Shown here: positions 44,845 to 54,844 of the stretch, piece by piece | How the letters are laid out: each line of letters starts with the position of its first letter | Position numbering within the stretch: position 1 is the stretch's first letter | Source: Mesorhizobium sp. C432A | GTDB lineage: Bacteria > Pseudomonadota > Alphaproteobacteria > Rhizobiales > Rhizobiaceae | NCBI RefSeq assembly: GCF_030323145.1 | Contig: NZ_CP100470.1 | Location: forward strand, 3,327,001 to 3,391,000 | Direction of reading: 5' to 3' | DNA length: 64,000 nucleotides | The notes under the pieces: model-generated | The model's database searches: none | Told to the model about the DNA's origin: nothing | What the model saw: only the letters and a program-made list of their open reading frames with translations | Position numbers and translations under genes: made by a program

Positions 44845-47800
44845 TTTCCGAATTCTGCATACGCAGGCCTGTCGCCACGCTGCTGATGTCGTTCGCCCTC
44901 GTGCTGGGCGGGCTGTTCGCCTACAAGTTCCTGCCGGTGGCGGCGCTGCCGAGCGCCGAATTCCCGGTCGTCAACGTCTCGGCCACCCTGGCCGGCGCTT
45001 CGCCCGAAACCATGGCCACTTCGGTGGCGACGCCGCTGATCAAGCAGTTCGCCACCATTGCCGGCATCGATTCGATCTCGACCAGCAATTCGCTGGGACG
45101 CACCTCGATCGCCATCCAGTTCGTGCTCAACAGGGATATCGACGCTGCCGCCGCCGATGTGCAGGCAGCGATCGCGCGCACGCAGCGCCAGCTGCCGCCC
45201 GAGATGACGGCGCCGCCGAGCTATCGCAAGGTCAATCCGGCCGACGCGCCGATCCTTTTGATGTCGCTGGTCAGCGACACGGTTCCGCTCACCGACCTCG
45301 ACGCCTTCGCCGAAAACGTCATCTCGCCCTCGCTGTCGACCATCGACGGCGTGGCGCAGGTGTCGATCTTCGGCCAGCAGAAATATGCGGTGCGCGTGCA
45401 GATCGATCCGACCGCACTTGCCGCGCGCGGCATTTCGATCGATCAGCTGCAGACGGCGATCGCCTCGGCCAACTCAAACACGCCGCTTGGCGTGTTGCAG
45501 AACGACAAGCAGCAGCTGACCATCACGGCCAATACGCAGCTCACCGATGCCGCCGGGTTCTCCAACCTCATCATCGCCACCAAGAACGGCCATCCGGTGC
45601 GGCTGGGCGAGGTGACCCGCGTCATCGACTCGGTCGAGACCACGACGACTGCAAGCTGGTATGACGGCACGCGCGCCATCATCCTGGCGGTGCAGCGCCA
45701 GCCCGACGCCAACACCGTCGACGTCGTCGACAAGGTCAAGGCGATGCTGCCGTCGTTCAGGGATCAGATGCCGGCCGCAGCCGACATAAAGCTGCTCAAC
45801 GACCGCTCGACCTCGATCCGCCAGGCCGTCGACGACGTCCAGTTCACGCTGCTTCTGACCATCGCTTTGGTGGTGATGGTGATCTTCGTCTTCCTGCGCC
45901 GGGTGACTGCAACCATCATTCCGGCCGTGGCGGTGCCGATCTCGTTGATCGCGACGCTCGGCGCCATGTTCCTGTTCGGCTTCTCCATCGACAACATCTC
46001 GCTGATGGGCCTGACGCTCGCAGTCGGCCTCGTCGTCGACGACGCCATCGTCATGCTGGAAAACATCTTTCGCCACATGGAGGAGGACGGTCTCTCGGCC
46101 TTCGATGCCTCGCTGAAGGGCGCGCGCGAAATCGGCTTCACCATCATCTCGATCTCGATCTCGCTGGTGGCGGTGTTCATCCCCGTGCTTCTAATGGGCG
46201 GCGTCATCGGCCGCATCTTCAACGAATTCGCCGTCGTGGTGACGGTCGCCATCCTGGCTTCGATGTTCGTGTCGCTGACACTGACGCCAATGCTGTGTTC
46301 GCGCTTGCTGTCGGTGACCAAGGCCGATCGCGACAAGCATGCCCCCGGCCACAAGCAGGATATCGTCACCCGCGGCTATGACCGGCTTTTGACCTTCTGC
46401 CTGCGCCACACTTTTCTGGTGTTCCTCGTCTTCGCCGGCACGGCGGCAGGGTCGGTCTGGCTGATCGAGGTCTCGCCGAAAGGCTTTTTCCCGCAAGAGG
46501 ATATCGGCCAGATCTCGGTTACGACGATCGCCAGGCAGGACATCTCCTACGACGCCATGGTCAAGCTGCAGAACCAGGCGGCAAGTGTCTTCTCGCATTC
46601 GCCCTATGTCTCGCATGTCGCCTGGTCAGCCGGCGGCGGCAACAATGCGCTGAACCAGGGCCAGCTCTATGTGCAGCTGAAGGACAAGAGCCAGCGCCCC
46701 GACATCGACAAGGTGCTGTCGGATCTGCGGCGGCAACTGGCCACTGTGCCGGGGATCGATGCCTATATGCAGCCGGTGCAGAACCTGCGGCTTGGCGCGC
46801 GTTCTTCCGCCAGCGCCTACCAGCTCGTCGTTCAGGGCCTCGATACCGGCTTGACCGACACATGGGCGCAAAAGCTCGACGATGCGATGGCGGCCGATCA
46901 TGCGAATTTCACCGACGTCACCAGCGATTTGCAGAACAATTCATTGCAGGCGACGCTGGTGGTCGATCGCGACAAGGCGGCCTCGCTCGGCATCGACACC
47001 GACACGCTGCGCTCCAGTCTCTATGGCGGCTTCGGCACGGAGCAGGTCTCGACGATCTTCGGCTCGGCCGACAGCTACGAAGTCATCATGGAGCTCGATC
47101 CCAACATCGAATGGTCGCCCGAGCGCATGCTGGCCATCCAGGTCAGGACGGCAAGCGGCAGCCTGGTGCCGCTCGGCGCCTTTGCCCGCGTCGACCGCAC
47201 CGCCGGCGCGCTGACGGTCAACCAGCTCGGCCAGCTGCCGGCGGTGACCATCTCCTACAACCTGCCGCAAGGCGTGGCGCTGGGCGACAGCACGGCCCGC
47301 ATCGCCGCGCTGAAGGAGCAGATCGGCATGCCGCCGGCGATTTCGACCAGCTTTGCCGGCACCGCCAAGACCTTCCAGGATTCGCTGGCCAATCAGGGCC
47401 TGCTGATCGGCGGCGCCGTTCTGACCATCTATATCGTACTCGGCATCCTCTATGAGAGCTTTATCCATCCGCTGACCATTCTGACCGGCCTGCCTTCGGC
47501 GGTGCTGGGCGCGGTGGTCGCGCTGCGCTTTGCCGGCATGGACCTGTCGGTGATCGCGGTGATCGGCATCCTGATGCTGATCGGCATCGTCAAGAAGAAC
47601 GGCATCATGATGGTCGACGTCGCGCTGGAGCTGCGACGAGAAGGCATGTCGGCCAAGGAATCCATACACAAGGCGTGCCTGATGCGTTTCAGGCCGATCA
47701 TGATGACGACGTTGGCGGCGCTGATGGGCACGTTCCCGATCGCGCTCGGCACCGGCGCCAGTGCTGAGCTGCGCCAGCCGCTCGGTGTCGCGGTGGTTGG

Positions 47801-48002
47801 CGGTCTCCTGGCGTCGCAGGCGCTGACGCTGTTCGTCACCCCTGTCATCTATGTCTATTTCGAGAATTTCTCCGGCTGGCTGGTGAGCTTCTTCTCTTGG
47901 AAAAAGAACAGGCCGGAGCTGCATGCGGTCGAGAGCGGCGAGCAGGCCTCGCTGTTCGCTCCCGAGGATCGGCTCGAGCCGCAAAGGGCCGCCGCCGAAT
48001 AG
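44841..48002 (+). CDS. RND efflux permease (HAE1/MdtB-like)
   Basis: The 1053-residue protein is full length with 12 membrane segments. It starts [20 protein letters not shown], has the proton-relay helix [28 protein letters not shown] and later [20 protein letters not shown], both diagnostic of the HAE1 multidrug group, and docking loops between. It exports hydrophobic drugs by proton antiport. Translation is coupled to the adaptor gene (ATGA overlap). Confidence 0.95.
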   Translation: MISEFCIRRPVATLLMSFALVLGGLFAYKFLPVAALPSAEFPVVNVSATLAGASPETMATSVATPLIKQFATIAGIDSISTSNSLGRTSIAIQFVLNRDIDAAAADVQAAIARTQRQLPPEMTAPPSYRKVNPADAPILLMSLVSDTVPLTDLDAFAENVISPSLSTIDGVAQVSIFGQQKYAVRVQIDPTALAARGISIDQLQTAIASANSNTPLGVLQNDKQQLTITANTQLTDAAGFSNLIIATKNGHPVRLGEVTRVIDSVETTTTASWYDGTRAIILAVQRQPDANTVDVVDKVKAMLPSFRDQMPAAADIKLLNDRSTSIRQAVDDVQFTLLLTIALVVMVIFVFLRRVTATIIPAVAVPISLIATLGAMFLFGFSIDNISLMGLTLAVGLVVDDAIVMLENIFRHMEEDGLSAFDASLKGAREIGFTIISISISLVAVFIPVLLMGGVIGRIFNEFAVVVTVAILASMFVSLTLTPMLCSRLLSVTKADRDKHAPGHKQDIVTRGYDRLLTFCLRHTFLVFLVFAGTAAGSVWLIEVSPKGFFPQEDIGQISVTTIARQDISYDAMVKLQNQAASVFSHSPYVSHVAWSAGGGNNALNQGQLYVQLKDKSQRPDIDKVLSDLRRQLATVPGIDAYMQPVQNLRLGARSSASAYQLVVQGLDTGLTDTWAQKLDDAMAADHANFTDVTSDLQNNSLQATLVVDRDKAASLGIDTDTLRSSLYGGFGTEQVSTIFGSADSYEVIMELDPNIEWSPERMLAIQVRTASGSLVPLGAFARVDRTAGALTVNQLGQLPAVTISYNLPQGVALGDSTARIAALKEQIGMPPAISTSFAGTAKTFQDSLANQGLLIGGAVLTIYIVLGILYESFIHPLTILTGLPSAVLGAVVALRFAGMDLSVIAVIGILMLIGIVKKNGIMMVDVALELRREGMSAKESIHKACLMRFRPIMMTTLAALMGTFPIALGTGASAELRQPLGVAVVGGLLASQALTLFVTPVIYVYFENFSGWLVSFFSWKKNRPELHAVESGEQASLFAPEDRLEPQRAAAE

Positions 48003-48067
48003 GCGATAGCCCGTGGCCCAAGCTGTCATGCTTGCGGCCGCGTGCCGCCGATCCTAATCTGAGGGTC

Positions 48068-48691
48068 ATGTCCCATGATCATGACCACGACAATGAGCTC
48101 GACCCATTTGCGGCGCGCGTGCGCGCGCTGGAGACCATCCTCACCGAAAAAGGCCTGATCGATCCGGCGGCGATCGACGTCATCGTCGACACCTACGAGA
48201 CCAAGATCGGGCCGCGCAACGGCGCCAGGGCGGTGGCGAAAGCCTGGAGCGATCCGGCCTTTGCCGAGTGGCTGAAGCGCGACGCGACTGCGGCGATCAC
48301 CTCGCTGGGCTACACCGGCCGCCAGGGCGAGCACATGCAGGCGGTGTTCAACACGGACGAGACGCACAACCTCGTCGTCTGCACGCTGTGCTCCTGCTAT
48401 CCGTGGTCGGTGCTCGGCCTGCCGCCGGTCTGGTACAAGGCGCCGCCCTATCGCTCGCGCGCCGTGATCGATCCGCGCGGCGTGCTGGAGGAGTTCGGGC
48501 TGACCTTGCCGGCGGAGAAAAACATCCGCGTCTGGGATTCGACTGCCGAACTGCGCTATCTCGTGGTGCCGATGCGGCCTGACGGTACCGAAGGCTGGAG
48601 TGAGGACCAACTCGCCGAACTGGTCAGCCGCGATGCGATGATCGGCACGGCGGTGGCCAAAGAACCCGGGACAAAGAAGGTACCGGCATGA
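48068..48691 (+). CDS. nthA: Nitrile hydratase alpha subunit, cobalt type
   Basis: ATG at 48068 gives 207 residues. The metal site is [10 protein letters not shown] (Cys105, Cys108, Ser109, Cys110). Thr after the first Cys, CTLCSC, marks the cobalt class; iron enzymes have [25 protein letters not shown] helices and [15 protein letters not shown] are typical. With the beta subunit it hydrates nitriles to amides in the cytoplasm. A histidine-rich start (MSHDHDHD) could help bind metal. It overlaps nthB by 4 bp. No amidase gene is adjacent. Confidence 0.95.
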   Translation: MSHDHDHDNELDPFAARVRALETILTEKGLIDPAAIDVIVDTYETKIGPRNGARAVAKAWSDPAFAEWLKRDATAAITSLGYTGRQGEHMQAVFNTDETHNLVVCTLCSCYPWSVLGLPPVWYKAPPYRSRAVIDPRGVLEEFGLTLPAEKNIRVWDSTAELRYLVVPMRPDGTEGWSEDQLAELVSRDAMIGTAVAKEPGTKKVPA

Positions 48692-49347
48692 ACGGGCCGC
48701 AGGATCTCGGTGGGCAGATGGGTTTCGGGCCGGTCGCGCCCGAAAAGGACGAACCGTATTTTCATGCGGATTGGGAGAGGCGGGCGCTCGGCGTGACGCT
48801 GACTGCCGGCGCCATGGGCGCGTGGAACATCGACGAGAGCCGGCACGCCAGGGAATCGCTGCATCCGGCCGTCTATTATTCCTCAAGCTACTACCAGATA
48901 TGGATCAAAGCGCTCGAGGTGCTGCTGAAGCGCCATGGCTTCGTCAGCGAGCGCGATCTGACGGAAGGTCGGGCGGTCGATCCGGCGGCGACGCCCAAAA
49001 GGGTGTTGAAGGCCGAAAACGTTCCGGCGGTGCTGGCCAAGGGCAGTCCCTGCGACCGGCCGGTCGAGACGGCGCCGCGCTTCAAGGCCGGCGACCCGGT
49101 GCGGACAAGGAATTTCAATCCCACCGCCCACACGAGGCTGCCGCGTTATGCGCGCGGCAAGCACGGAGTTGTCGAGGCCGTGCGTGACGGTTTTGTGTTC
49201 CCCGACAGCAACGCGCATGGCAACGGTGAAAACCCGCAATGGGTCTATACCGTGGTCTTCGATGGCTCGGAAATCTGGGGCGAGGGCGCCGACCCGACGC
49301 TGACCGTCTCGATCGATGCCTGGGAGAGCTATCTTGAGCCGGCCTGA
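48688..49347 (+). CDS. nthB: Nitrile hydratase beta subunit
   Basis: The 219-residue protein starts [20 protein letters not shown], the NHase beta beginning, with [20 protein letters not shown] and the C-terminal SH3-like part [20 protein letters not shown]. It supplies arginines that stabilise the oxidised cysteine ligands. ATGA overlap with nthA upstream and overlap with the activator gene downstream. Confidence 0.94.
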   Translation: MNGPQDLGGQMGFGPVAPEKDEPYFHADWERRALGVTLTAGAMGAWNIDESRHARESLHPAVYYSSSYYQIWIKALEVLLKRHGFVSERDLTEGRAVDPAATPKRVLKAENVPAVLAKGSPCDRPVETAPRFKAGDPVRTRNFNPTAHTRLPRYARGKHGVVEAVRDGFVFPDSNAHGNGENPQWVYTVVFDGSEIWGEGADPTLTVSIDAWESYLEPA

Positions 49348-49708
49348 AGGTGCACTGCCGGCGGGTCTGGACGAACCGGTATTCGCCGAACCCTGGCAGG
49401 CCGAAGCCTTCGCCATGACGGTGGCGCTGCACGACAAGGGCCTGTTTTCCTGGGCCGAATGGGCCGATGCGCTGTCGGCGCAAGTGAACAAGCCGGGCGC
49501 CGCAAGCGATGGCCACGATTATTACGAGCATTGGCTGGCTGCGCTGGAGACGCTGCTGGCGGCCAAGGGCGTCGCGGGAAAAAGTGACGTCGACACGCTC
49601 GCCGCCGCCTGGGAACGCGCCGCGCATGCAACCCCGCACGGCAAGCCGATTTTGTTGGAGAACGATCCCGGGCCGACCAGAGGTAGCGGCGGCGGCGCGA
49701 ACATATAG
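49334..49708 (+). CDS. Nitrile hydratase activator / accessory protein (P14K-like)
   Basis: A TTG at 49334 preceded by GGGAGAG gives a 124-residue product ([58 protein letters not shown]) that resembles the NHase beta N-terminal region and the small cobalt-insertion chaperone of Co-type enzymes. It overlaps the end of nthB by 14 bp. An ATG at 49316 would give six more residues, but TTG is better placed relative to the ribosome-binding site. Confidence 0.85.
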   Translation: MSRPEGALPAGLDEPVFAEPWQAEAFAMTVALHDKGLFSWAEWADALSAQVNKPGAASDGHDYYEHWLAALETLLAAKGVAGKSDVDTLAAAWERAAHATPHGKPILLENDPGPTRGSGGGANI

Positions 49709-49748
49709 TCCGCCTGTGGTTGTGTTTGAAATCTGGCGGCCGATGCAA

Positions 49749-50053
49749 CTAATTTTCGACGACCATGCGTTCGTCGTCCCCATAGACAAACGCCTCAACG
49801 ACGGCGAAGCGGCCACGGTTTTTGGAAATGGCGACGAAGTCGTTGTCACCCAAGTGGAGGATCACTTGCTCGTCGCTGATGGTAACACGTCTATGGTTCT
49901 GGCATTTTCGTCACTCAGACAGGCCGTGACCTCGGTATATATCGCGAACCCTGCGTCATCCGACAAGGAGACAACGATGCCATAACCAGGTTCGCCGATT
50001 TCGATCTTCTTTATCGACTTTCCGATCAGCCTGTCTGCGAACGACCTCATCAA
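49749..50053 (-). pseudogene. Conserved hypothetical gene with a frameshift
   Basis: The minus-strand frame opening at 50053 reads MMRSFADRLIGKSIKKIEIG, EPGYGIVVSLSDDAGFAIYT and then terminates at 49862 after an unlike tail. In another frame from about 49890 it continues RVTISDEQVILHLGDNDFVA, ISKNRGRFAVVEAFVYGDDE, to a TAG at 49749. Joined, they make a ~95-residue protein of sensible composition. A one-base deletion near 49885-49895 is the simplest cause. I do not recognise the family. The plus-strand frame covering the same DNA is probably a shadow. Confidence 0.6.
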
Positions 50054-50168
50054 TATCCTCGCTTATAGGTGTCTGCGCCGATCTGCATCTCGATCATGTC
50101 CGTGATAGTGGCATTGCCCGATCTAGGTTCAAATGCCTGAATTCAAATCGTTCGTTATCCGCTTGCAT

Positions 50169-50183
50169 GTTCACTTTACGTTC
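50169..50183 (+). promoter_or_regulatory. Candidate LexA/SOS box (GTTC-N7-GTTC)
   Basis: GTTC-ACTTTAC-GTTC matches the direct-repeat SOS operator of alphaproteobacteria. It lies 109 bp upstream of the RecD-like helicase start, in a 238-bp intergenic region otherwise without recognised features. One to two such matches are expected by chance in 64 kb, so position is the main support. Confidence 0.5.
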
Positions 50184-50291
50184 GCATTTGCGCCTGCTAG
50201 TTTGTCCCGTTGAAGGTGAGGCAATCCCATCGTTTTAAGCGGTGTTAGCACCAAGCTTGTCTTTCTCTCGCGAATCCGGTCTGTCGAACCG

Positions 50292-51419
50292 ATGGAATTC
50301 TCCCCCCAACAGGACGAGGCTCTGAAAGCGGTGGCGCGCTGGCTGAAAGAGGGCCGGCCGCAGGTCTTCCGGCTGTTCGGCTATGCCGGCACCGGCAAGA
50401 CCACGCTGGCGCGCTATTTTGCCGAGCATGTCGACGGGCAGGTGCAGTTCGCCGCCTTCACCGGCAAGGCGGCGCAGGTGCTGCGTTCCAAGGGCGCGGT
50501 CAATGCTCGCACCATCCATTCGTTGATCTACCGGCCGAAGGGCGAGGAATCGGTGTCGGACGAGGTGACCGGCAAGACCTCGATGTCGCCGACCTTCTCG
50601 CTCAACCGGCAAAGCCCTATTTCACGGGCGAAGCTGGTGGTCATCGACGAATGCTCGATGGTCGACGAGCAGCTTGGCCGCGACCTTCTGAGTTTTGGCA
50701 CGCCGATCCTGGTGCTTGGCGATCCGGCGCAGCTACCGCCGATCTCGGGCGGCGGCTTTTTCACCGAGCATGAGCCGGATGTGCTCTTGACCGAAATCCA
50801 CCGCCAGGCGCGCGACAATCCGATCATCCAGCTGGCGCTCGACGTGCGCGAGGGCCGCGAGTTCATGCGTGGCGACTACGGCACCGCGCAGGTCATCGGC
50901 AAGGAGGACGTCACCCAGGAGCTGGTGCTGAAGGCGGACCAGGTGTTGGTCGGCACCAACCGCACACGCCGCCGCTACAATCAGCGCCTGCGCGAGCTGA
51001 AGGGTTTCAATGCCGATTATCCGCAGGCCGGCGACAAGCTGGTCTGCCTGCGCAACGACCCCGCCAAGGGCCTGCTCAACGGTTCGCTGTGGAAGGTGAT
51101 GACCTCGTCGCGCGAGACGGTGAAGCCGGGCATCAACCTTCTGGTCTCGCCCGAGGAGGACGATCCCGACCGCGGCGTCGCCAAGATCAAGCTGCTCAAG
51201 TCGGCTTTCGAGGATCCGGACGCCGATATCCCCTGGCAGCAGAAGAAGCGCTTTGACGATTTCGACTATGGCTACGCGCTGACCGTGCACAAGGCGCAGG
51301 GTTCGCAGTGGAACGACGTCGTTCTATTCGACGAGAGCTGGGCATTCAAGGAAACCCGCCAGCGCTGGCTTTATACCGCCATCACGCGGGCGGCAGAGCG
51401 GCTGACGATTGTTAGATAG
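50292..51419 (+). CDS. RecD-like ATP-dependent DNA helicase (short form)
   Basis: The 375-residue protein is an SF1B helicase: motif I LFGYAGTGKTTLARYFAEHV, Ia FAAFTGKAAQVLRSKGAVNA, II VVIDECSMVDEQLGRDLL, III ILVLGDPAQLPPISGGGFF, then VLLTEIHRQA, and motifs V/VI FDYGYALTVHKAQGSQWNDV and WLYTAITRAAERLTIV. It lacks the RecD N-terminal regions and resembles phage Dda/RecD2-core helicases. It probably unwinds 5'-3' during repair. A GTTC-N7-GTTC box upstream hints at SOS control. Confidence 0.93.
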   Translation: MEFSPQQDEALKAVARWLKEGRPQVFRLFGYAGTGKTTLARYFAEHVDGQVQFAAFTGKAAQVLRSKGAVNARTIHSLIYRPKGEESVSDEVTGKTSMSPTFSLNRQSPISRAKLVVIDECSMVDEQLGRDLLSFGTPILVLGDPAQLPPISGGGFFTEHEPDVLLTEIHRQARDNPIIQLALDVREGREFMRGDYGTAQVIGKEDVTQELVLKADQVLVGTNRTRRRYNQRLRELKGFNADYPQAGDKLVCLRNDPAKGLLNGSLWKVMTSSRETVKPGINLLVSPEEDDPDRGVAKIKLLKSAFEDPDADIPWQQKKRFDDFDYGYALTVHKAQGSQWNDVVLFDESWAFKETRQRWLYTAITRAAERLTIVR

Positions 51420-51439
51420 CTGGCGTTAGATAGCCGGCG

Positions 51440-51859
51440 TCAGGTAGCAGCCGGCGCAGCAGGGCTGAGTGGCGTCGCGCCCAGCCATTGCCAGGCATCC
51501 GCTTCGTCCTCGGCCGCGAAGTGCCTGAACTCGATGGGTGGCGAAGCCGGAAGGAAGTTCCGCGCATCCGCTATCCAGTCGGGCTCACCGATCGTCGCGC
51601 ACCGGGCGATATGCTCTAGCGCATGCACCGTACCTTGTTTCAGCGTCTCGTCGTCCATATCGATCCAGTCGACGCCCTCATGATCGACCAGCCGCACCAA
51701 GACGTCGATCCTCGGGTGCAGCGCGTAGGCAGCCTCCAGCAATCCAAACAGATTTTCGCCGTCGGCGGCCGAGACATGGCCGACGACGTCGATGGCGAAA
51801 AGGTCCTCACGGTCGGTTTCCAGGCGGCGGATCGCGGGCACGGATTGGAGAAAATTCAT
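51440..51859 (-). CDS. SpoIIAA-like / STAS-domain protein
   Basis: The 139-residue protein, with [40 protein letters not shown] and [14 protein letters not shown] at the end, matches the STAS/SEC14-like SpoIIAA-like family. These small alpha/beta proteins are found widely in proteobacteria with no settled function, though a lipid or ligand-binding groove is suggested. It is convergent with the helicase gene, 20 bp away. Confidence 0.82.
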   Translation of the reverse strand: MNFLQSVPAIRRLETDREDLFAIDVVGHVSAADGENLFGLLEAAYALHPRIDVLVRLVDHEGVDWIDMDDETLKQGTVHALEHIARCATIGEPDWIADARNFLPASPPIEFRHFAAEDEADAWQWLGATPLSPAAPAAT

Positions 51860-51971
51860 TGGCTGGGTTCCCCCTTGCGAGCAGATGTCACCACTGGAAC
51901 ACCCGAAAGCCCCTGTCTGTTCCCATCAAAGGCAGTATAGATGCGCTGCACAAACAGCCGGACCTCACGCC

Positions 51972-52712
51972 ATGCCCGCGAAACTCTCGGTCAATCTCAA
52001 CGCCATCGCCATGCTGCGCAACCGCCGCGACCTGCCGTGGCCGAGCGTCACCGGGCTCGGCCGCCTAGCGCTTGCCGCCGGCGCGCACGGGCTGACGGTT
52101 CATCCGCGGCCCGACGAGCGCCACACCAGGCATTCCGACCTGCCGGAGATCCGGGCGTTGATCGACGACGAGTTTCCCAAGGCGGAATTCAACATCGAGG
52201 GCTACCCGACCGAGGATTTTCTGGCGCTTGTGGAAAGGCACCAGCCGGAGCAGGTGACGCTGGTGCCCGACGATCCGGCGCAGGCGACATCAGACCATGG
52301 CTGGAACTTTGCCGCCGAGGCGGCGTTCCTTAACCCGATCGTCAAGCGTCTGAAAAAAGGGGGCTTCCGCGTGTCGCTGTTTTCCGATCCGGATCCCACC
52401 GGCGTCAATGCCGCGCGCGATACCGGCGCCGACCGCATCGAGCTCTATACCGGGCCCTACGGCAGCTACCATTCCGATTCCGCCAAGGCGCGGAAGGAGC
52501 TGGAAAGATTGGGAAAAACCGCGGATGCCGCACTCGCCGCCGGGCTCCAGGTCAATGCCGGGCACGATCTGGTGGTGAACAACCTTCCGGCATTGGCAAA
52601 GCGCATTCCGGCATTGGCCGAAGTGTCTATCGGACACGGGTTGACAGCCGATGCGTTGGAGTATGGCATGGCCGGCACGGTGGGGCGGTTTCTGAAGGCT
52701 TGCGGTTGGTAG
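51972..52712 (+). CDS. pdxJ: Pyridoxine 5'-phosphate synthase
   Basis: ATG at 51972 gives 246 residues: [40 protein letters not shown] (catalytic His and Arg), [51 protein letters not shown] and [20 protein letters not shown]. It condenses deoxyxylulose 5-phosphate with 3-amino-2-oxopropyl phosphate to make vitamin B6. The upstream in-frame extension to 51792 runs through unrelated sequence and was rejected. No other pdx gene is nearby. Confidence 0.96.
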   Translation: MPAKLSVNLNAIAMLRNRRDLPWPSVTGLGRLALAAGAHGLTVHPRPDERHTRHSDLPEIRALIDDEFPKAEFNIEGYPTEDFLALVERHQPEQVTLVPDDPAQATSDHGWNFAAEAAFLNPIVKRLKKGGFRVSLFSDPDPTGVNAARDTGADRIELYTGPYGSYHSDSAKARKELERLGKTADAALAAGLQVNAGHDLVVNNLPALAKRIPALAEVSIGHGLTADALEYGMAGTVGRFLKACGW

Positions 52713-52789
52713 CGGTGGAAGGCTCGTGTCGAAGGTGATATCGCATGACAGCAAGCAAGGCGCACCGCGCGGTGATCGGGGAGTAGTCG

Positions 52790-54703
52790 ATGGCTCTTTC
52801 CAGCATCGGTAGCGAGGCTGAACCCGTCGAACAACCGAACCACTCCCACACTGAACAGCACAGCACCAAAGTTCTGATGCTGGGCGCGCTTGGCGTCGTC
52901 TATGGCGATATCGGCACCAGCCCGATCTATGCCTTCCGCGAGGCGCTTCACGCTTCGCCTGGTACCGACACGCGCATAGATGTCCTGGGCGTGCTGTCGC
53001 TGATCGTCTGGGCGCTGACGATTATCGTCACCATAAAATACGTCGCTTTCGTGCTTCGCGCCGACAACAAGGGCGAGGGCGGCACGCTGTCCCTGATGGC
53101 GCTGGCGCGCAGCGCCTATCCAAAAGGCGCCAAGCTTATCCTCGGCATCGGACTTTGCGGGGCGTCGCTTTTTTTCGGAGACGCTATCATAACTCCGGCC
53201 ATTTCCGTGCTGTCGGCAGTTGAGGGCCTGGAAGTGGTGACACCGACGCTGGAGGCCTATGTCGTTCCGATCACCTTGGTCATCCTGGCATTTCTGTTCT
53301 CCGTGCAGCGCTTCGGCACGGGGAAGGTGGCGGCAGTATTCGGGCCGGTGACGGCGCTATGGTTCCTGGCCATCGGCGTTTCCGGGCTCTACCACCTGAT
53401 GGATGATCCTTCGGTGCTGTTGGCGATCAACCCGTATTATGCGATCGCCTACTTAGCCGGCACGCCGACCGCCGCTTTCGTGACCGTTGGTGCAGTGTTC
53501 CTGGCGGTAACGGGGGCCGAGGCGCTTTATGTCGACCTTGGACATTTCGGGCGCAAGCCGATCGTGCTCGCGTGGTTTTCCGTGGTGTTTCCTTGCCTGC
53601 TGCTCAACTACTTCGGCCAGGGCGCCTTTGTATTGGCGAATGGCGGCAGGCCGACCAATCCATTCTTCGAGATGTTGCCGGATTGGGCGCTGATGCCAAT
53701 GGTCGGCTTGGCAACGGCCGCCACCGTGATCGCCAGTCAGGCGGTGATCTCGGGTGCTTTTTCGCTGGCACGTCAGGCAGTGCAACTCAACCTGCTGCCC
53801 CGCATCGAGGTGCAGCACACGTCCGAAATGCAGAGCGGCCAGATTTATATGCCGCGCGTCAACCTGCTCATCGCCCTGGGAGTGATGCTGCTGGTTGTCG
53901 GCTTCGGCAGCTCGAGTTCGCTGGCTTCCGCTTACGGAATTTCGGTGACCGGCGAGATGCTGATGACAACCATTCTGCTGTTCGTTGTCATGCGCAATTT
54001 GTGGAAATGGCAGCTTGGGCTCGCCCTGGCATTGGCGCTGCTGTTCGGCACCATCGACATGGGTTTCTTCCTGGCGAATGTCGTCAAGATCGTGGAAGGC
54101 GGATGGGTGTCAATATCCGTTGCCTGCCTCATGGGGCTGATCATGACCACCTGGATACGCGGCAGCCGCTATCTCTTCGACAAGACCCGGCGCAACGAAA
54201 TCCCGCTCGATTTCCTCGCCGGCAATCTGTTGAAGAAGAAGCCGCAGCTGGTGTCCGGCACCGCCGTGTTCCTGACCAGCGATCCGCAAAGCGCGCCGAC
54301 AGCGCTGATGCACAGCCTGAAGCACTACAAGGTGCTGCACGAGCAGAACGTCATTCTGTCGGTGGTCACCGCACCGCAGCCGCTGGTGCCCGACAGCGAA
54401 CGGGTCAAGATGGAGACAGTCAACGAGTTGTTCATGCGGGTGACGCTGACCTTCGGCTATATGGAGCAGCCCAACATTCCGCGCGCGCTGGCGATCTGCC
54501 GCAAGCAGGGCTGGAAGTTCGACATCATGACGACTTCGTTCTTCCTGTCGCGGCGCTCGCTCAAGGCATCGCCCAATTCCGGCATGCCGGTGTGGCAGGA
54601 CAAGCTGTTCATCGGGCTCGCCCGCTCGGCGGCCGATGCGACGGAGTATTTCCAGATCCCGACCGGACGTGTGGTCGAGATCGGCACGCAGGTGGCGATC
54701 TGA
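52790..54703 (+). CDS. kup: Low-affinity potassium transporter Kup, copy 1
   Basis: The 637-residue protein begins with ~30 polar residues, then [26 protein letters not shown], the KUP signature, about 12 membrane segments, and a C-terminal soluble domain. It takes up K+ with protons across the inner membrane. Its last ~182 codons are almost identical in DNA to those of copy 2, while the upstream part is clearly diverged (about two thirds identical in protein). The genes are 141 bp apart in the same direction. Confidence 0.96.
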   Translation: MALSSIGSEAEPVEQPNHSHTEQHSTKVLMLGALGVVYGDIGTSPIYAFREALHASPGTDTRIDVLGVLSLIVWALTIIVTIKYVAFVLRADNKGEGGTLSLMALARSAYPKGAKLILGIGLCGASLFFGDAIITPAISVLSAVEGLEVVTPTLEAYVVPITLVILAFLFSVQRFGTGKVAAVFGPVTALWFLAIGVSGLYHLMDDPSVLLAINPYYAIAYLAGTPTAAFVTVGAVFLAVTGAEALYVDLGHFGRKPIVLAWFSVVFPCLLLNYFGQGAFVLANGGRPTNPFFEMLPDWALMPMVGLATAATVIASQAVISGAFSLARQAVQLNLLPRIEVQHTSEMQSGQIYMPRVNLLIALGVMLLVVGFGSSSSLASAYGISVTGEMLMTTILLFVVMRNLWKWQLGLALALALLFGTIDMGFFLANVVKIVEGGWVSISVACLMGLIMTTWIRGSRYLFDKTRRNEIPLDFLAGNLLKKKPQLVSGTAVFLTSDPQSAPTALMHSLKHYKVLHEQNVILSVVTAPQPLVPDSERVKMETVNELFMRVTLTFGYMEQPNIPRALAICRKQGWKFDIMTTSFFLSRRSLKASPNSGMPVWQDKLFIGLARSAADATEYFQIPTGRVVEIGTQVAI

Positions 54704-54705
54704 GG
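54158..54705 (+). repeat. Near-identical 548-bp 3' segment of the two kup genes (copy 1)
   Basis: Compared base by base with 56219-56766, only about six substitutions are seen over 548 bp, five of them silent and one changing Thr to Ala (METVNE versus MEAVNE). Identity stops two bases after the stop codons. Confidence 0.92.
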
Positions 54706-54844
54706 TTTCCGGCAGCCTTTGACGCCACGCACCGGTCATTGCGGGGCAAGCCCTGCGCTGGGAACATGGTAGCCCTACCGTCACGGCACTTGATATTGCA
54801 TCGCAGCAAGCGTAGAGCACCGCGCGCTTATCGGAGTGTCGTCC

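Noticed and set aside
49509-49985. Plus-strand 158-residue frame after the nitrile hydratase operon
   Set aside because: First half is a shadow of the activator gene and the rest is opposite the better-supported frameshifted minus-strand gene.
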